Positions 23,602 to 31,299 of a DNA stretch of 64,000 bases are shown one piece after another. The stretch lies in contig NZ_CP006371.1 in assembly GCF_001442755.1 (NCBI RefSeq), positions 1 to 64,000 of the forward strand, read 5' to 3'. The stretch comes from Aureimonas sp. AU20 (GTDB taxonomy: Bacteria > Pseudomonadota > Alphaproteobacteria > Rhizobiales > Rhizobiaceae). The notes under the pieces were generated by a model. That model ran no database searches. It had not been told where the DNA came from and saw only the letters and a list, made by a program, of their open reading frames with translations. The position numbers and the translations under genes were made by a program. How positions within the stretch are numbered: the first letter of the stretch is position 1; the number at the start of each line of letters is the position of its first letter.

Positions 23602-24180
23602 CGCCTCTTTCCAGTCCCCGACTAGCCAGAGGTCGAACTCGTCGGGTTCGGTCAGGATGACGGGCATGGCCTTGGGGTGGATTGCGCCGACCGTCCGGTT
23701 CGCCTCCGTCGTCAGGAAGCCGAACGCCTCCACCGTGACCTCGCCCTCGGCCTTCTTGCGAACGCTCGTCCATTCGGTCCAGAGACCGGCAAAGGCCATC
23801 AGCGGCCGGTCCTCGCTGCCCGCGAACCAGACCGGGACCTTCTTGCCGTCCTCGTCGGTGTCGTATTCCGAGAACGAGGTGAATGGCACGAGGCAGCGAT
23901 GGGCTGGGCCGAGCCAGCGGCGCCAGTGCGGGCTCTTGGTGTTGCGAATGTTCGTGATGCCCGGATCGGTCGCACGGCCTTTCAGGGCGAAGGCCGGCGA
24001 GGGCATGCCCCAGCGCGCCATCGTCAGCTCCCGCTCGCCGTCCACCGTGCGCACGATCGGCGCGCTCTGGTCGGGAAAGATGCCCGGCATGGGTGGCAGG
24101 TTGCCCGTGCGGTCCTTCATCGTCCGCGTGAACGCCAGGATCGCGGCCTGGCCCTTTGTCAGCGAGTAAAGGTTGCACAT
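23524..24180 (-). CDS. SRAP-family protein (SOS response-associated peptidase, YedK/HMCES-like)
   Basis: This 218-residue protein begins MCNLYSL, so the catalytic Cys2 is correctly placed after the initiator Met at 24180. Other active-site positions are present: Asn in GITNIRNTKSPHW, Glu in FTSFSEYD and His in GAIHPKAMPVIL. SRAP proteins form a thiazolidine crosslink with abasic sites in single-stranded DNA, which fits a mobilisable plasmid that passes through single strands. The reading frame is open upstream to 24408, but Cys2 fixes the start. It is divergent from the nuclease gene at 24280. Confidence 0.93.
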   Translation of the reverse strand: MCNLYSLTKGQAAILAFTRTMKDRTGNLPPMPGIFPDQSAPIVRTVDGERELTMARWGMPSPAFALKGRATDPGITNIRNTKSPHWRRWLGPAHRCLVPFTSFSEYDTDEDGKKVPVWFAGSEDRPLMAFAGLWTEWTSVRKKAEGEVTVEAFGFLTTEANRTVGAIHPKAMPVILTEPDEFDLWLVGDWKEASALQRPLPDNLLRVVARGERSDAEG

Positions 24181-24279
24181 CAGGGGATCTCGCTGCCGGA
24201 ACGGGGGAAGGCGCTGCCCTTCACCATGTGTTCGCGGTAGGCTCCAAGGCAATGTCGATGACCGAGGACGAAGCTGCAG

Positions 24280-25176
24280 ATGGCTGACCAAAGGCTTCCA
24301 ACCCTGGAGCAGGAGCGCGCCTTTGCCTCGCTCACGGACATTCTGGAAGGCCGACCCGTCGACACGTCCATGGAGCGCATCGTGCGGGACCGGGAGGCGA
24401 TGGAACACACCTTGTTCGAGATGATGGCAGACAAGCCTCAGGCTCCAACCGCGACCCTCCGGCGGCCTTCCAGGCGGTGGCTTGTCGCGGCCGCGATTGG
24501 CCTCGGAGCGCTTGTCGTCTGGCTGACCTCGACGCCGGCACCGGCAGCCGGGCGCATCGAAGGCCGCGCGACCGTCGTGGACGGCGACACGCTGGCGATC
24601 GAGGGCACGAAGGCGAGGATCCGGCTCTACGGAATGGACGCGCCCGAGAGCAGCCAGACCTGCGACGACGCGGCGGGCAAACGCTATCTCTGCGGCGGCC
24701 GGGCAGCGCAGTATCTCGCCGACCTGATCGGCCGTTCCGGGCGCGTGACGTGCTTCGAGGAGGATCGGGACCGGTACGGGCGGATCGTCGCCGAATGCGC
24801 CACGCTGGGCAACGTCGTGCTGAACGCCGCCATGGTGAAGGCGGGTTGGGCGATCGAGTACAAACAGTACTCGGACGGGCGCTACAGCCAGGAGGAGGCG
24901 GAAGCCAAGGCCGCCAAGCGCGGGATCTGGGTGGGCCAGTTCATCGAGCCGTCCAGATGGCGCAATCAGGGCCAGCGGCTGGAAAGCGAGCGCGTGGCCG
25001 AGGGGCAGCCCAAGGGTTGCGACATTAAGGGCAACATTTCAAGCTCGGGCAAAATCTACCACATGCCGGGCCAGCAGAATTACGGGCGCACGAAGATCAA
25101 TGAGAAGGCCGGCGAGCGCTGGTTCTGCTCGGAGGCAGAAGCGCGAGCTGCCGGGTGGCAGCCCGCAAAACGCTGA
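24280..25176 (+). CDS. Thermonuclease (SNase-like) domain protein, membrane-anchored
   Basis: This 298-residue protein has an N-terminal soluble segment and a transmembrane helix near residues 68-86 (WLVAAAIGLGALVVWL). An SNase domain follows: ATVVDGDTLAIEGTKARIRL, GMDAPESSQTC, then DRYGRIVAEC and AEAKAAKRGIW. The Asp, Arg and Glu residues of the staphylococcal-nuclease site are in place. The C-terminal 70 residues contain a KGCDIKGNIS...IYHMPGQQNY segment typical of nuclease-linked EndoN/EH-like tails. The domain after the helix is probably periplasmic. It may degrade incoming or extracellular DNA; the role here is inferred. Confidence 0.85.
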   Translation: MADQRLPTLEQERAFASLTDILEGRPVDTSMERIVRDREAMEHTLFEMMADKPQAPTATLRRPSRRWLVAAAIGLGALVVWLTSTPAPAAGRIEGRATVVDGDTLAIEGTKARIRLYGMDAPESSQTCDDAAGKRYLCGGRAAQYLADLIGRSGRVTCFEEDRDRYGRIVAECATLGNVVLNAAMVKAGWAIEYKQYSDGRYSQEEAEAKAAKRGIWVGQFIEPSRWRNQGQRLESERVAEGQPKGCDIKGNISSSGKIYHMPGQQNYGRTKINEKAGERWFCSEAEARAAGWQPAKR

Positions 25177-25187
25177 GGATTGAGCTG

Positions 25188-26195
25188 TCAGGCCAAGTCC
25201 ACGTAATAGGCCACGCCTTCGAAGCTGTAGTTCGGGAGGTTGGCGACGATGGAGTCTCGCTCGGCTTCGCTTGTCGTGTAAAAATGCGCGCCGGTCTGCT
25301 TGTTGAAGAACCGATACAGCTCTTCATGCGCGCCGTTTTCGCTGCTCGTGTAGGCTTTATAGGCGACGCCCTCATAGTTGAAGTTGGAAAGCGTGCGGAT
25401 CACCTGATCGCGCTCTGCCGCGTTCGTGGTGTAGAAATGGGCACCGGTATCCCGGTTGAAGAAGCGGAACACATCGGTCGTGTTCGCCCCGCTCTGCGTC
25501 GCGGCGTCGAACGCTTCTCCCTCATACCGGTATTGAAATAGGTTCTGAGCGATGCTGTCCCGCTCGGCCACGTTTGAGGTGTAGAAGTGCATCCCCTTCT
25601 CCGTATTGTAGAAGCGGTACACGGACCCCTCGTCGCCCACCGGGAGCTTGATCTCCAAAGCCGCCGCTCGCTTCTCGTAGAACGAGATGGCTTCGTTCGT
25701 TTCCGCCGTCGAGAAGGGATGCGTCAGGCCACGGCTGTTCAAATCCTCCCATCGCAGATTTCCGAGGAAACTCGGCTGGGCGCGAGCGAACTGCCACAGC
25801 TGGTCCGTCGTGAAGGTCCCGTCGGGCGTCTGAATTTGCTCGATGTAGTTTTCGGGTTTGAAGAAATCGATGATGTAGACCGTCTCGCCCGTGTTCAGGT
25901 CCGAAGCGACGAAATGGCGGTTGTCGATCAGGGCCGTGACGGCTTGAGACGAAGGCCCGAGCGTTTGGGTGTAGAGCACGTCATTGGCGGAACTGCCGCG
26001 ATCGGCAATCGTGATGGTGGTGTTTGGTCTGGAATAGTAGGTATCGGCGCCGCTCCCCCCGATCAGGATCGAGTAGGCGGAACCGGCTTGCGAGGTCAGA
26101 AAATCATTCCCCGCAAGCCCGTATGTGACGCTGCCTGTGATGCCGACGATGCTATCGGATGCGGATGTCCCAATACGCTCAGCGAACCGAACCAT
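25188..26195 (-). CDS. Secreted repeat protein, DUF5648-like C-terminus
   Basis: This 335-residue protein has no Sec signal. Its first 160 residues have glycine-rich, RTX-like turns (GNDFLTSQAGS, LIGGSGADTYYSRP). Three copies of a ~45-residue unit follow (VYRFYNTEKGMHFYT, VFRFFNRDTGAHFYTTN, LYRFFNKQTGAHFYTTS), each with ERDSI or ERDQV after it, as in DUF5648 repeats. Such units resemble carbohydrate- or wall-binding modules in extracellular proteins. The N-terminal part suggests type I secretion. It overlaps nothing and has no secretion genes nearby. Confidence 0.8.
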   Translation of the reverse strand: MVRFAERIGTSASDSIVGITGSVTYGLAGNDFLTSQAGSAYSILIGGSGADTYYSRPNTTITIADRGSSANDVLYTQTLGPSSQAVTALIDNRHFVASDLNTGETVYIIDFFKPENYIEQIQTPDGTFTTDQLWQFARAQPSFLGNLRWEDLNSRGLTHPFSTAETNEAISFYEKRAAALEIKLPVGDEGSVYRFYNTEKGMHFYTSNVAERDSIAQNLFQYRYEGEAFDAATQSGANTTDVFRFFNRDTGAHFYTTNAAERDQVIRTLSNFNYEGVAYKAYTSSENGAHEELYRFFNKQTGAHFYTTSEAERDSIVANLPNYSFEGVAYYVDLA

Positions 26196-26334
26196 GACCT
26201 GCCATTCCCTCCCAGCAGTTTGAACACGTCTAAAGATGCACGTGTCAGTGGTAAGGGGAACGGCGCTGGAAACGGATCACGCGGGAGTGATTGGATGGCA
26301 GTCGGTCCGAAATGGCTTCATCAGAGACCTGCAT

Positions 26335-26751
26335 TCAAGACGTTGGGACACCTTTGCGACCAGGCGCACGGCGTCCAGGTGCCTTTGCCGGGGCAGCATC
26401 CTGGCCCAGGTTGATCACAACCGGGTTCGGAGAATGATCGAGGGAAGCACCGGTCGCAGCGTCCACTCCAACACCGATCAATCCCCCGGCGACGATGTTG
26501 CCGGCCATCGAGGCCCCGCCGCCGCCGCTCACACGAGTTCCCACAGCGACCGTCTGGGGGGCGTAGCCCGGCGCGCTGGCGGTCACCGTGAACGAGTCCT
26601 TCCTTGGGATTTTCACCACGCAAGAGCCCTGGCACTGCATGCCGTTCGACAGCCGAACAGCAGCATTCGAAGGGGTGACGTTGATCGCAACGTCCTCATT
26701 GCTCCCGCGAGTGATGGTCCCGCAGCCCGTGAGCAAGAGGGTAGATGCCAA
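26335..26751 (-). CDS. PEGA-like lipoprotein with unresolved start
   Basis: The product is a small lipoprotein with the lipobox LLTGC. A PEGA-like beta domain follows (VAINVTPSNAAVRLSN, GSCVVKIPRKDSF, TVTASAPGYAPQTV), then a Gly-rich hydrophobic stretch and a basic Pro-rich tail. The only in-frame start after the upstream stop is TTG 26751, which leaves a nine-residue leader lacking Lys/Arg. The normal leader NVKSAFLALASTLLLTGC is encoded just upstream, but at the expected start the codon is ACG rather than ATG. The gene may be inactive or use a rare start. Confidence 0.6.
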   Translation of the reverse strand: MASTLLLTGCGTITRGSNEDVAINVTPSNAAVRLSNGMQCQGSCVVKIPRKDSFTVTASAPGYAPQTVAVGTRVSGGGGASMAGNIVAGGLIGVGVDAATGASLDHSPNPVVINLGQDAAPAKAPGRRAPGRKGVPTS

Positions 26752-26986
26752 GGCAAGAAAGGCAGATTTTACGTTCGTCCCCTAGTTGAATGTGGCGAAA
26801 TCGTGATGGCACTTTGCGAGAAAATGAGCAATCTAGGAGTGCGGTTTAACGCTCTGTCGTTGTGGGTATCTTCGTAGTCGGGCTTGCTCGGGTGGCGGAC
26901 AGGTCACGCCTTGGCTGAGCTCCCCAAAACAAAGCTCAAGACGACGGTCCACAACCGAAAGATGATCGCTTTAAGGAGGGGACGTC

Positions 26987-27244
26987 ATGCGAAACTGGCT
27001 GTGTGTGGGCGCTGCGCTCCTGAGTTTGGCGTCGCCAGCATCGGGTATGTCCCTGAGTTCGCTTGCGCAGATTGCTCGGCCAGCTGCATCTTCACCAGCG
27101 CCGATGACGCCGATCCCTGACAAAGGGGTTCGTGTGGCCCAGGCGTGCTGCAAGACCTGCTCCAAAGGCAAGGCATGCGGCGATAGCTGCATCAGCCGGG
27201 AGAAGCAGTGCCATAAGGGGCAGGGCTGCGCGTGCGACCAGTGA
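26987..27244 (+). CDS. Small exported Cys-rich protein
   Basis: This 85-residue protein has a signal peptide (MRNWLCVGAALLSLASPAS). A Pro/Ala linker leads to a C-terminal Cys cluster (ACCKTCSKGKACGDSC, then KQCHKGQGCACDQ) of about 30 residues, with nine Cys. AAGGAGGGG precedes the ATG. Similar Cys-rich peptides with the same pattern occur in Alphaproteobacteria, possibly metal-binding or disulfide-rich in the periplasm. It overlaps the next gene by 4 bp (GTGA). Part of its end is duplicated about 600 bp downstream. Confidence 0.8.
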   Translation: MRNWLCVGAALLSLASPASGMSLSSLAQIARPAASSPAPMTPIPDKGVRVAQACCKTCSKGKACGDSCISREKQCHKGQGCACDQ

Positions 27245-27480
27245 CCGCTCTCTCTGATCTCACGCCGATCCAGATCCGAGCGCTGATCAAGCTCGATACC
27301 CCAGGCGGTGACCCCGACAGCGTAGGCCGGCGGATCGAAGAGCTATCTCCGCAGATCCTGATGGGCGTGTTCGAATTGCTCGAACTGAAGCTCGCGACAT
27401 CGGAACTCGGCTGGCAGAACACGGCCTGGTTCCGGCTGACGCCGAAGGGACGGGCTGTGCGGGAGTTTGGAGAAGCGTGA
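27241..27480 (+). CDS. Small hypothetical protein coupled to the Cys-rich gene
   Basis: This 79-residue protein starts at GTG 27241, overlapping the stop of the Cys-rich gene. It has DLTPIQIRALIKLDTPGGDP and a C-terminal LTPKGRAVREF, which reads like a small winged-helix fold (WFRLTPKGRAVREFG is a typical wing and following helix). A truncated copy begins at 27840. It may regulate or accompany the Cys-rich protein. The function is inferred. Confidence 0.6.
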   Translation: MTALSDLTPIQIRALIKLDTPGGDPDSVGRRIEELSPQILMGVFELLELKLATSELGWQNTAWFRLTPKGRAVREFGEA

Positions 27481-27668
27481 TGTTTGCCTTCGCGGGCTCG
27501 TCAGCAGGGGGCGCAGAACACCTTGGAGATCGACCGAACGGCGGCGTTCGCCGTGTCGCTTCCGGGTCATTCAGGGACTCTTTCGAATGGCCCGCGTCTC
27601 CCTGACAAATGAGCCGGGTGACGCGGGCCGAACTGCTCATGGCGCAAGCAGTCCGCAGAATATAACCT

Positions 27669-27836
27669 GTGATTATAATATTTCAACGACAGTTTGGATT
27701 TCGGATCGACGCCGAGGTAACGCACCGTGGTCTCGACCTGCGTGCCGGGCTGGATGACACCGCCATGCGGGAGATCGAGCGCGGGCTATTGATAGCGCCC
27801 GAAGCAGCGCCAAAAGAGGCAGGGCTGTGCGAGTGA
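27669..27836 (+). CDS. Possible short gene before the duplicate fragment
   Basis: GTG 27669 begins a 55-codon frame (FRIDAEVTHRGLDLRAGLDD, TAMREIERGLLIAPEAAP). Its end includes the sequence that in the parental copy encodes the Cys-rich tail, but here it is out of frame with it. It reads protein-like but has no ribosome site or known family. The rest of the gap 27481-27839 shows nothing else. Confidence 0.22.
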   Translation: MIIIFQRQFGFRIDAEVTHRGLDLRAGLDDTAMREIERGLLIAPEAAPKEAGLCE

Positions 27837-28043
27837 TCAATGACCGTCCTCTCCAACCTCACGCCTATCCAGATCCGAGCGCTGATCAAGCTGAATACGC
27901 CAAGCGGTAAACCGGAGGGGTCAGAAGGGTTGAAGGGCCAGCGGCGGGGCAACGGATGCCGGCTGATCCGTCGCGTTTCCGGTGGGGCTAAGCACAGGGT
28001 CGCTTTGGCGAACGGGACTCGCGCGGAGCCGACTTCGGGTTGA
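27808..28043 (+). pseudogene. Truncated duplicate of the 27.2-kb Cys-rich/small-gene junction
   Basis: The bases from about 27808 to 27915 match 27203 to 27310, covering the end of the Cys-rich gene and the start of its partner. Only the first ~27 residues of the partner are kept (MTVLSNLTPIQIRALIKLN then TPSGKPEG). After that the frame runs into unrelated Arg/Gly-rich sequence to a stop at 28043. Confidence 0.65.
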
Positions 28044-28063
28044 TGGACCTGATCTGTGAAAAC

Positions 28064-28087
28064 AAAAAAGGACCGAATGGCTCCTTT
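28064..28087 (-). terminator. Terminator after the small membrane-protein gene
   Basis: On the minus strand AAAGGA (28087-28082) and TCCTTT (28072-28067) form a stem with a short inner CC/GG extension, followed by a T run. It lies 11 bp after the 28098 stop. Confidence 0.6.
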
Positions 28088-28097
28088 GCGATGTCTG

Positions 28098-28238
28098 TTA
28101 TCGCATCGGCCAGCCGTCCTTGCGGCGAGCGATATCTCGATTGATGCGTCTGCTGGCTATTTTGAAATAAGCAATGGCGACTGGCATCGCGGCCAAACCG
28201 AACAGGGCGACCAAGAGCAGCGGATCCATGTCGGACAT
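28098..28238 (-). CDS. Small single-pass membrane protein, 46 residues
   Basis: ATG 28238 has GGAGAG 5 bp upstream. The protein has one hydrophobic helix (PLLLVALFGLAAMPVAIAYF) followed by a basic tail RRINRDIARRKDGW, so the C-terminus should be cytosolic. A terminator follows the stop. It is below usual cutoffs. It resembles the many small inner-membrane proteins of unknown role in Alphaproteobacteria. Confidence 0.62.
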   Translation of the reverse strand: MSDMDPLLLVALFGLAAMPVAIAYFKIASRRINRDIARRKDGWPMR

Positions 28239-28331
28239 TTCAGCTCTCCGCTTTCATCAAGCCCACAAGATAGAATGCCACGGCCTCGGATACGAGTGCA
28301 AACAGGGTTGCGGGCATCACGGTAAGGGAGA

Positions 28332-28601
28332 CTGGATGTTGCGTGCTGGGATCTGCGAGATCGGCAAGCGCGATCCCGTATCCAGATCCGCCTCGATCAT
28401 ATCGAGGAAGGCGGGTTCGGCGATCATAAAAGCGTTGGAGACGGCGTTTCGGAACTCCGCTTCGACTTCGGTCCCGGATACCGTGTCTACTATACTCAGC
28501 GCGGAAACGTCATCGTCATCCTGCTTTGGGGTGGCGACAAGAGCACCCAACAAGGCGACATTCGAAAGGCCAAGAAGCTGGCCGCCGATCTGGAGGATTG
28601 A
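28332..28601 (+). CDS. RelE/ParE-family toxin (HigB-like), start unclear
   Basis: The frame encodes about 89 residues ending 2 bp before the antitoxin start. It has the full core of the addiction-module killer family: LRDRQARSRIQIRLDHIEEG, GVSELRFDFGPGYRVYYTQ, then VIVILLWGGDKSTQQGDI. Relatives have about ten more N-terminal residues. Here a stop (TAA 28323) lies just before and the first possible start is CTG 28332; ATG 28336 is in another frame. The gene may be 5'-truncated, frameshifted near the start, or started at CTG. It pairs with the antitoxin that follows. Confidence 0.7.
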   Translation: MDVACWDLRDRQARSRIQIRLDHIEEGGFGDHKSVGDGVSELRFDFGPGYRVYYTQRGNVIVILLWGGDKSTQQGDIRKAKKLAADLED

Positions 28602-28603
28602 GC

Positions 28604-28924
28604 ATGGTCAAAATCAGCGAACTCGAAAAGTACGACGCTGCCGACGTCCTCGAAACACCCGAGGATCGCGCGAGCTATCTGTCCGCAGCCCTGGAGGACG
28701 GAAATCCTGTCATCATCCGTAAGGCCCTGCAGGCCGTCGCTCGATCCATCGGTATGAAAGCGGTCGCTGAGGCGGCCGAGGTGTCCCGCGAAAGCCTCTA
28801 CCGATCGCTCGGTGAAAAGGGGAACCCTGAGTTCTCAACAGTTCTGAAGGTCATGAAGGCGATGGGCATCGGGCTTGCAGCGATCCCGATCTCTGCAGAA
28901 CAAGCCCCCTCGGAAGCAGCTTGA
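28604..28924 (+). CDS. Addiction-module antidote protein (HigA/DNA-binding type)
   Basis: This 106-residue antitoxin matches the putative addiction-module antidote family. Its N-terminal segment ISELEKYDAADVLETPED and YLSAALEDGNPVIIRKAL are characteristic. A C-terminal HTH follows (GMKAVAEAAEVSRESLYRSL, GEKGNPEFSTVLKVMKAMG). It starts 2 bp after the toxin stop, the usual arrangement. A reading frame extending upstream runs through the toxin gene and is a shadow. It should bind the toxin and repress the operon. Confidence 0.9.
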   Translation: MVKISELEKYDAADVLETPEDRASYLSAALEDGNPVIIRKALQAVARSIGMKAVAEAAEVSRESLYRSLGEKGNPEFSTVLKVMKAMGIGLAAIPISAEQAPSEAA

Positions 28925-28930
28925 TGATCT

Positions 28931-29656
28931 TCAATCGCGTGCACGCAGCTCCATGAGCCGCTGCGCGACGATCTCGCGCGTCGGCCGAGGCCTCGACGGG
29001 ATACGGATCACCTGATACCGCCCCTGCGTCAGGAGCTTGTCTCTCGCTGCGTCCTTGCGCGCATCATGCGATCTATCGTCCAGCTCGATCACGGCGTCGA
29101 CCTCACCCGAAGCGGGGTCCATCACGACGAAGTCCACCACCTTCTGGCTCACCTTGTTGCGCGACAGCGAATAGGCCTTCCGGCTCAGCCCGGCCCGGGG
29201 CTTGAGCAGTGCGCCCATCGAGACTTGGCAGTTCACATGATGGCGCGGCAGCAGCGCCCGCAGGATCGTCAGAAGCTCCAACTCCGCTTTCGTCAGCAGG
29301 GGGCGGCGTTCCAGCTTCGCCTTCGGCTTCAGCAATGCAGCCAGCACCGCATAGACGAGCACCAAGGCAACGCCGGCAATGGCATAGGGCGCGAAGGCGG
29401 CGAGAGGCGAGGCGTCGGTCATGCTGCTCCATAGCAGCATCGCCGCGACCATGAACCAGTCAACCCCAGCGACACGCCGACCCATCTGACCCAACACCAC
29501 CCCGCCGGCTCGTCCGTTCCCCGCTGCACTGCCGCTGGTCCCGGCCGCGCCCTTCCCGGCCTCTTCGGTATCCCGCGCCCTGGCCATACCCCGGTCGATG
29601 ACGGCCCAGCGCCAAGCCATAACCGCTGCGCGGTCCTCCTCTTCGTTCTGGTCCAC
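28931..29656 (-). CDS. DUF2726 membrane-linked restriction-endonuclease-fold protein
   Basis: This 241-residue protein has an N-terminal Gly-rich region, a transmembrane pair (about residues 68-80 and 87-108), then a DUF2726 domain: LLTKAELELLTILRALLP, KVVDFVVMDPASGEVDAVIE and QVIRIPSRPRPTREI. The VDF, then VIELDD pattern is that of a PD-(D/E)xK nuclease core. DUF2726 proteins are often near mobile elements; their substrate is unknown. The start is the first ATG. It is convergent with the antidote gene, 6 bp apart. Confidence 0.82.
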   Translation of the reverse strand: MDQNEEEDRAAVMAWRWAVIDRGMARARDTEEAGKGAAGTSGSAAGNGRAGGVVLGQMGRRVAGVDWFMVAAMLLWSSMTDASPLAAFAPYAIAGVALVLVYAVLAALLKPKAKLERRPLLTKAELELLTILRALLPRHHVNCQVSMGALLKPRAGLSRKAYSLSRNKVSQKVVDFVVMDPASGEVDAVIELDDRSHDARKDAARDKLLTQGRYQVIRIPSRPRPTREIVAQRLMELRARD

Positions 29657-29751
29657 GGCTGCGCTAGGGATGTTGGCCAGCCCTGCCCTCGCGGATCGGG
29701 TGGCTGCGGGGATTGGTCCCGCAAGCTGAAACCCCTAGATTGGAGGCGAAC

Positions 29752-30030
29752 GTGAAGATCGACAGGCTCCAGATCGCCAAGGCTCTCAAAGCTGCCGGTA
29801 TCGATCAAGACAAGGCCGACGACCTCGCGTAGGAACTCGCCAACGCCTACGACAACGCGGAGAAAGACATGGCCTCTCTCAAAGACCTCGATGTCATCAG
29901 CAACCGCTCCGATGCGCGTCTTGCGGAGGCACAGGCGAGGGTTCAAGATGCGCTCAATCGTCAGATCATCTGGATCGTGGGCATCGCCTTCTTCGTGGTC
30001 GGGGCGATCGCCGCTATCGTGAAGCTCTGA
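29752..30030 (+). pseudogene. Small coiled-coil/TM gene interrupted by an in-frame TAG
   Basis: GTG 29752 has GGAGG 7 bp upstream and opens a frame (MKIDRLQIAKALKAAGIDQD) that meets TAG at codon 27. It then continues in frame for 65 codons through a coiled coil and one transmembrane helix (QIIWIVGIAFFVVGAIAA) to TGA 30028. An internal ATG 29869 with GGAG upstream could restart translation, giving MASLKDLDVISNRSDARLAE and the helix. Either the gene is broken or it is now two short frames. The second half has a paralogue at 30116. Confidence 0.65.
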
Positions 30031-30115
30031 TAAGCCTAGGAAGGCGGCTCCTGCGGGCTTCCATTCTCGCCACGCCCACCCTTCAGCACGGCGCTACACA
30101 ATTGCGGAGAAGAGC

Positions 30116-30256
30116 ATGGTTTCCATGAAGGATCTCGAGGAGATCAGTGCTCGCTCCGATGCGCGCATCAAGGCTGCCGTTAACCGCCAGATCGTCTGGA
30201 TCGCCGTCATCGGCTTTGTCTTTACTATCGCGATCGTCGCCATCGTGAAGCTCTGA
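30116..30256 (+). CDS. Small coiled-coil/TM protein, 46 residues (paralogue)
   Basis: ATG 30116 with GCGGAGAAG upstream encodes MVSMKDLEEISARSDARIKA followed by a transmembrane helix (QIVWIAVIGFVFTIAIVAIV) and KL. It matches the second half of the interrupted gene at 29752-30030 residue for residue in most positions, including the SDAR motif and the AIVKL end. It lacks the first part of that gene. It is probably an inner-membrane protein with a short cytosolic N-terminal helix. The function is unknown. Confidence 0.6.
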   Translation: MVSMKDLEEISARSDARIKAAVNRQIVWIAVIGFVFTIAIVAIVKL

Positions 30257-30337
30257 CAAGCGACATAAGCGTGTCCCTTTAGGCCGAGCTTTGGTTGCTG
30301 TTCTCCCAAGCTCCTGAAGGGGTATCGGCTCTTCGAA

Positions 30338-30478
30338 TCCGCTGCATCTCTGGCCGAAGATCTGCACTTGGTACACCGGTCCGGGCGCGGTGTGCCAGAG
30401 GCGAAAGCCAGGGGTTGGCTGGACCCAACCGGCGTGCTCGAGTCCCTCCAGGCTTGGTTGCAGACTCGTTGATGGCAT
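30338..30478 (-). pseudogene. 5' fragment of a sulfotransferase-like gene
   Basis: The ATG at 30478 and about 47 codons (MPSTSLQPSLEGLEHAGWVQ, then FRLWHTAPGPVYQVQIF and GQRCSG) match the start of the gene at 49739-50533. After GQRCSG the sequence is unrelated. The catalytic region is absent, so it cannot be active. Confidence 0.78.
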
Positions 30479-30635
30479 AAGGTCCCTCGTGTTCCCTTTC
30501 CGAGCCTGTGTAGAGAGAGGGTCCCGCGAGCCGCAAGGCCGACGCGCGTCGCTCGGCGGCAGCGGCCGGACGGATGGTTGAGCGGCCCCTGTCGGCTTGC
30601 GGGCGGATGGGGGTTTGGACGACGCCGGTGGGGAA
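30338..30635. repeat. ~300-bp duplicate of the sulfotransferase upstream region (copy 1)
   Basis: These bases are nearly identical to 50393-50707, in the same orientation, covering the first ~47 codons and ~160 bp of promoter-side sequence of the sulfotransferase-like gene. Copy 2 has an 18-bp insertion that duplicates CCGCAAG. The duplication ends abruptly inside codon 47. From 30636 to 30753 nothing else is seen. Confidence 0.85.
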
Positions 30636-30753
30636 GGCGATCGTCTCGTTGTAAGCTCGATTATTGTTGGTCGAGATCACCGAAAAGCCGGACCTCAATA
30701 CAGAGGTGGCCGATTAGTGGGTGGCGTCTTGCTTTTCCCCTCGGCGCACGAGA

Positions 30754-31299
30754 TCAGCTTTCCTCTTCCAGGAGGCGCGCGGCGATCTGGAAGCCGGTTT
30801 CCAGAAGCGTGGCATCGATCAGCGCACCCACCATGCGGTAATCAAGTGACGCAGCTAACTCACGGGCCTTCGTGAGGAGATCGACAAGGGTTCGTTCCGG
30901 CTCTTGGCCTTCATGTTCGAGCTCCGAGGGTTGAGAACGTTCGATGTCCGTCAGATACCCGGAGATATGGGTAAGACGCCCAGCCGGGGTTCGAAAGCAG
31001 CGGCCTTGGGAGCGGACCCGCCGCGTGCCATGCAGCGTGCTGCGAAGCCGGTACTGCGCCACCATGGAGTCCCCCGCCTCAATCGCCATCTTGACGACCT
31101 CATCGAGCGCCACTCGATCGTCGGGATGGATCGCGGCGATGAAACGCTCCGGGCTCATCCCATGGCGACCAAGTTCGACCGGCACATTGATGTACTCGCA
31201 GACGCGTTCGCAGGCGATCACCAGATTGCTGCTGACCTGCCAGTTCCAGATTCCGATCAGATCACGGACAGCCTCATCGGTCTCAGGGTCATTCACCAT
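30754..31299 (-). CDS. PAS-domain protein, divergent from an XRE regulator (module copy 2)
   Basis: This protein has 181 residues from ATG 31299, which aligns with the start of the paralogue at 12454-13002; the frame is open further upstream. The PAS_3 region has IWNWQVSSNLVIACERVC, FIAAIHPDDRVALDE and GRCFRTPAGRLTHISGYLTDI. The tail ends ALIDATLLETGFQIAARLL. The high identity over the whole length and the matching neighbour show that the pair was duplicated as a unit. The linker between PAS and tail is the most divergent part. Confidence 0.87.
   Translation of the reverse strand: MVNDPETDEAVRDLIGIWNWQVSSNLVIACERVCEYINVPVELGRHGMSPERFIAAIHPDDRVALDEVVKMAIEAGDSMVAQYRLRSTLHGTRRVRSQGRCFRTPAGRLTHISGYLTDIERSQPSELEHEGQEPERTLVDLLTKARELAASLDYRMVGALIDATLLETGFQIAARLLEEES

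Noticed and set aside
28526..28603. Upstream extension of the antidote gene
   Set aside because: It reads through the toxin coding region in another frame. ATG 28604 is the family start.
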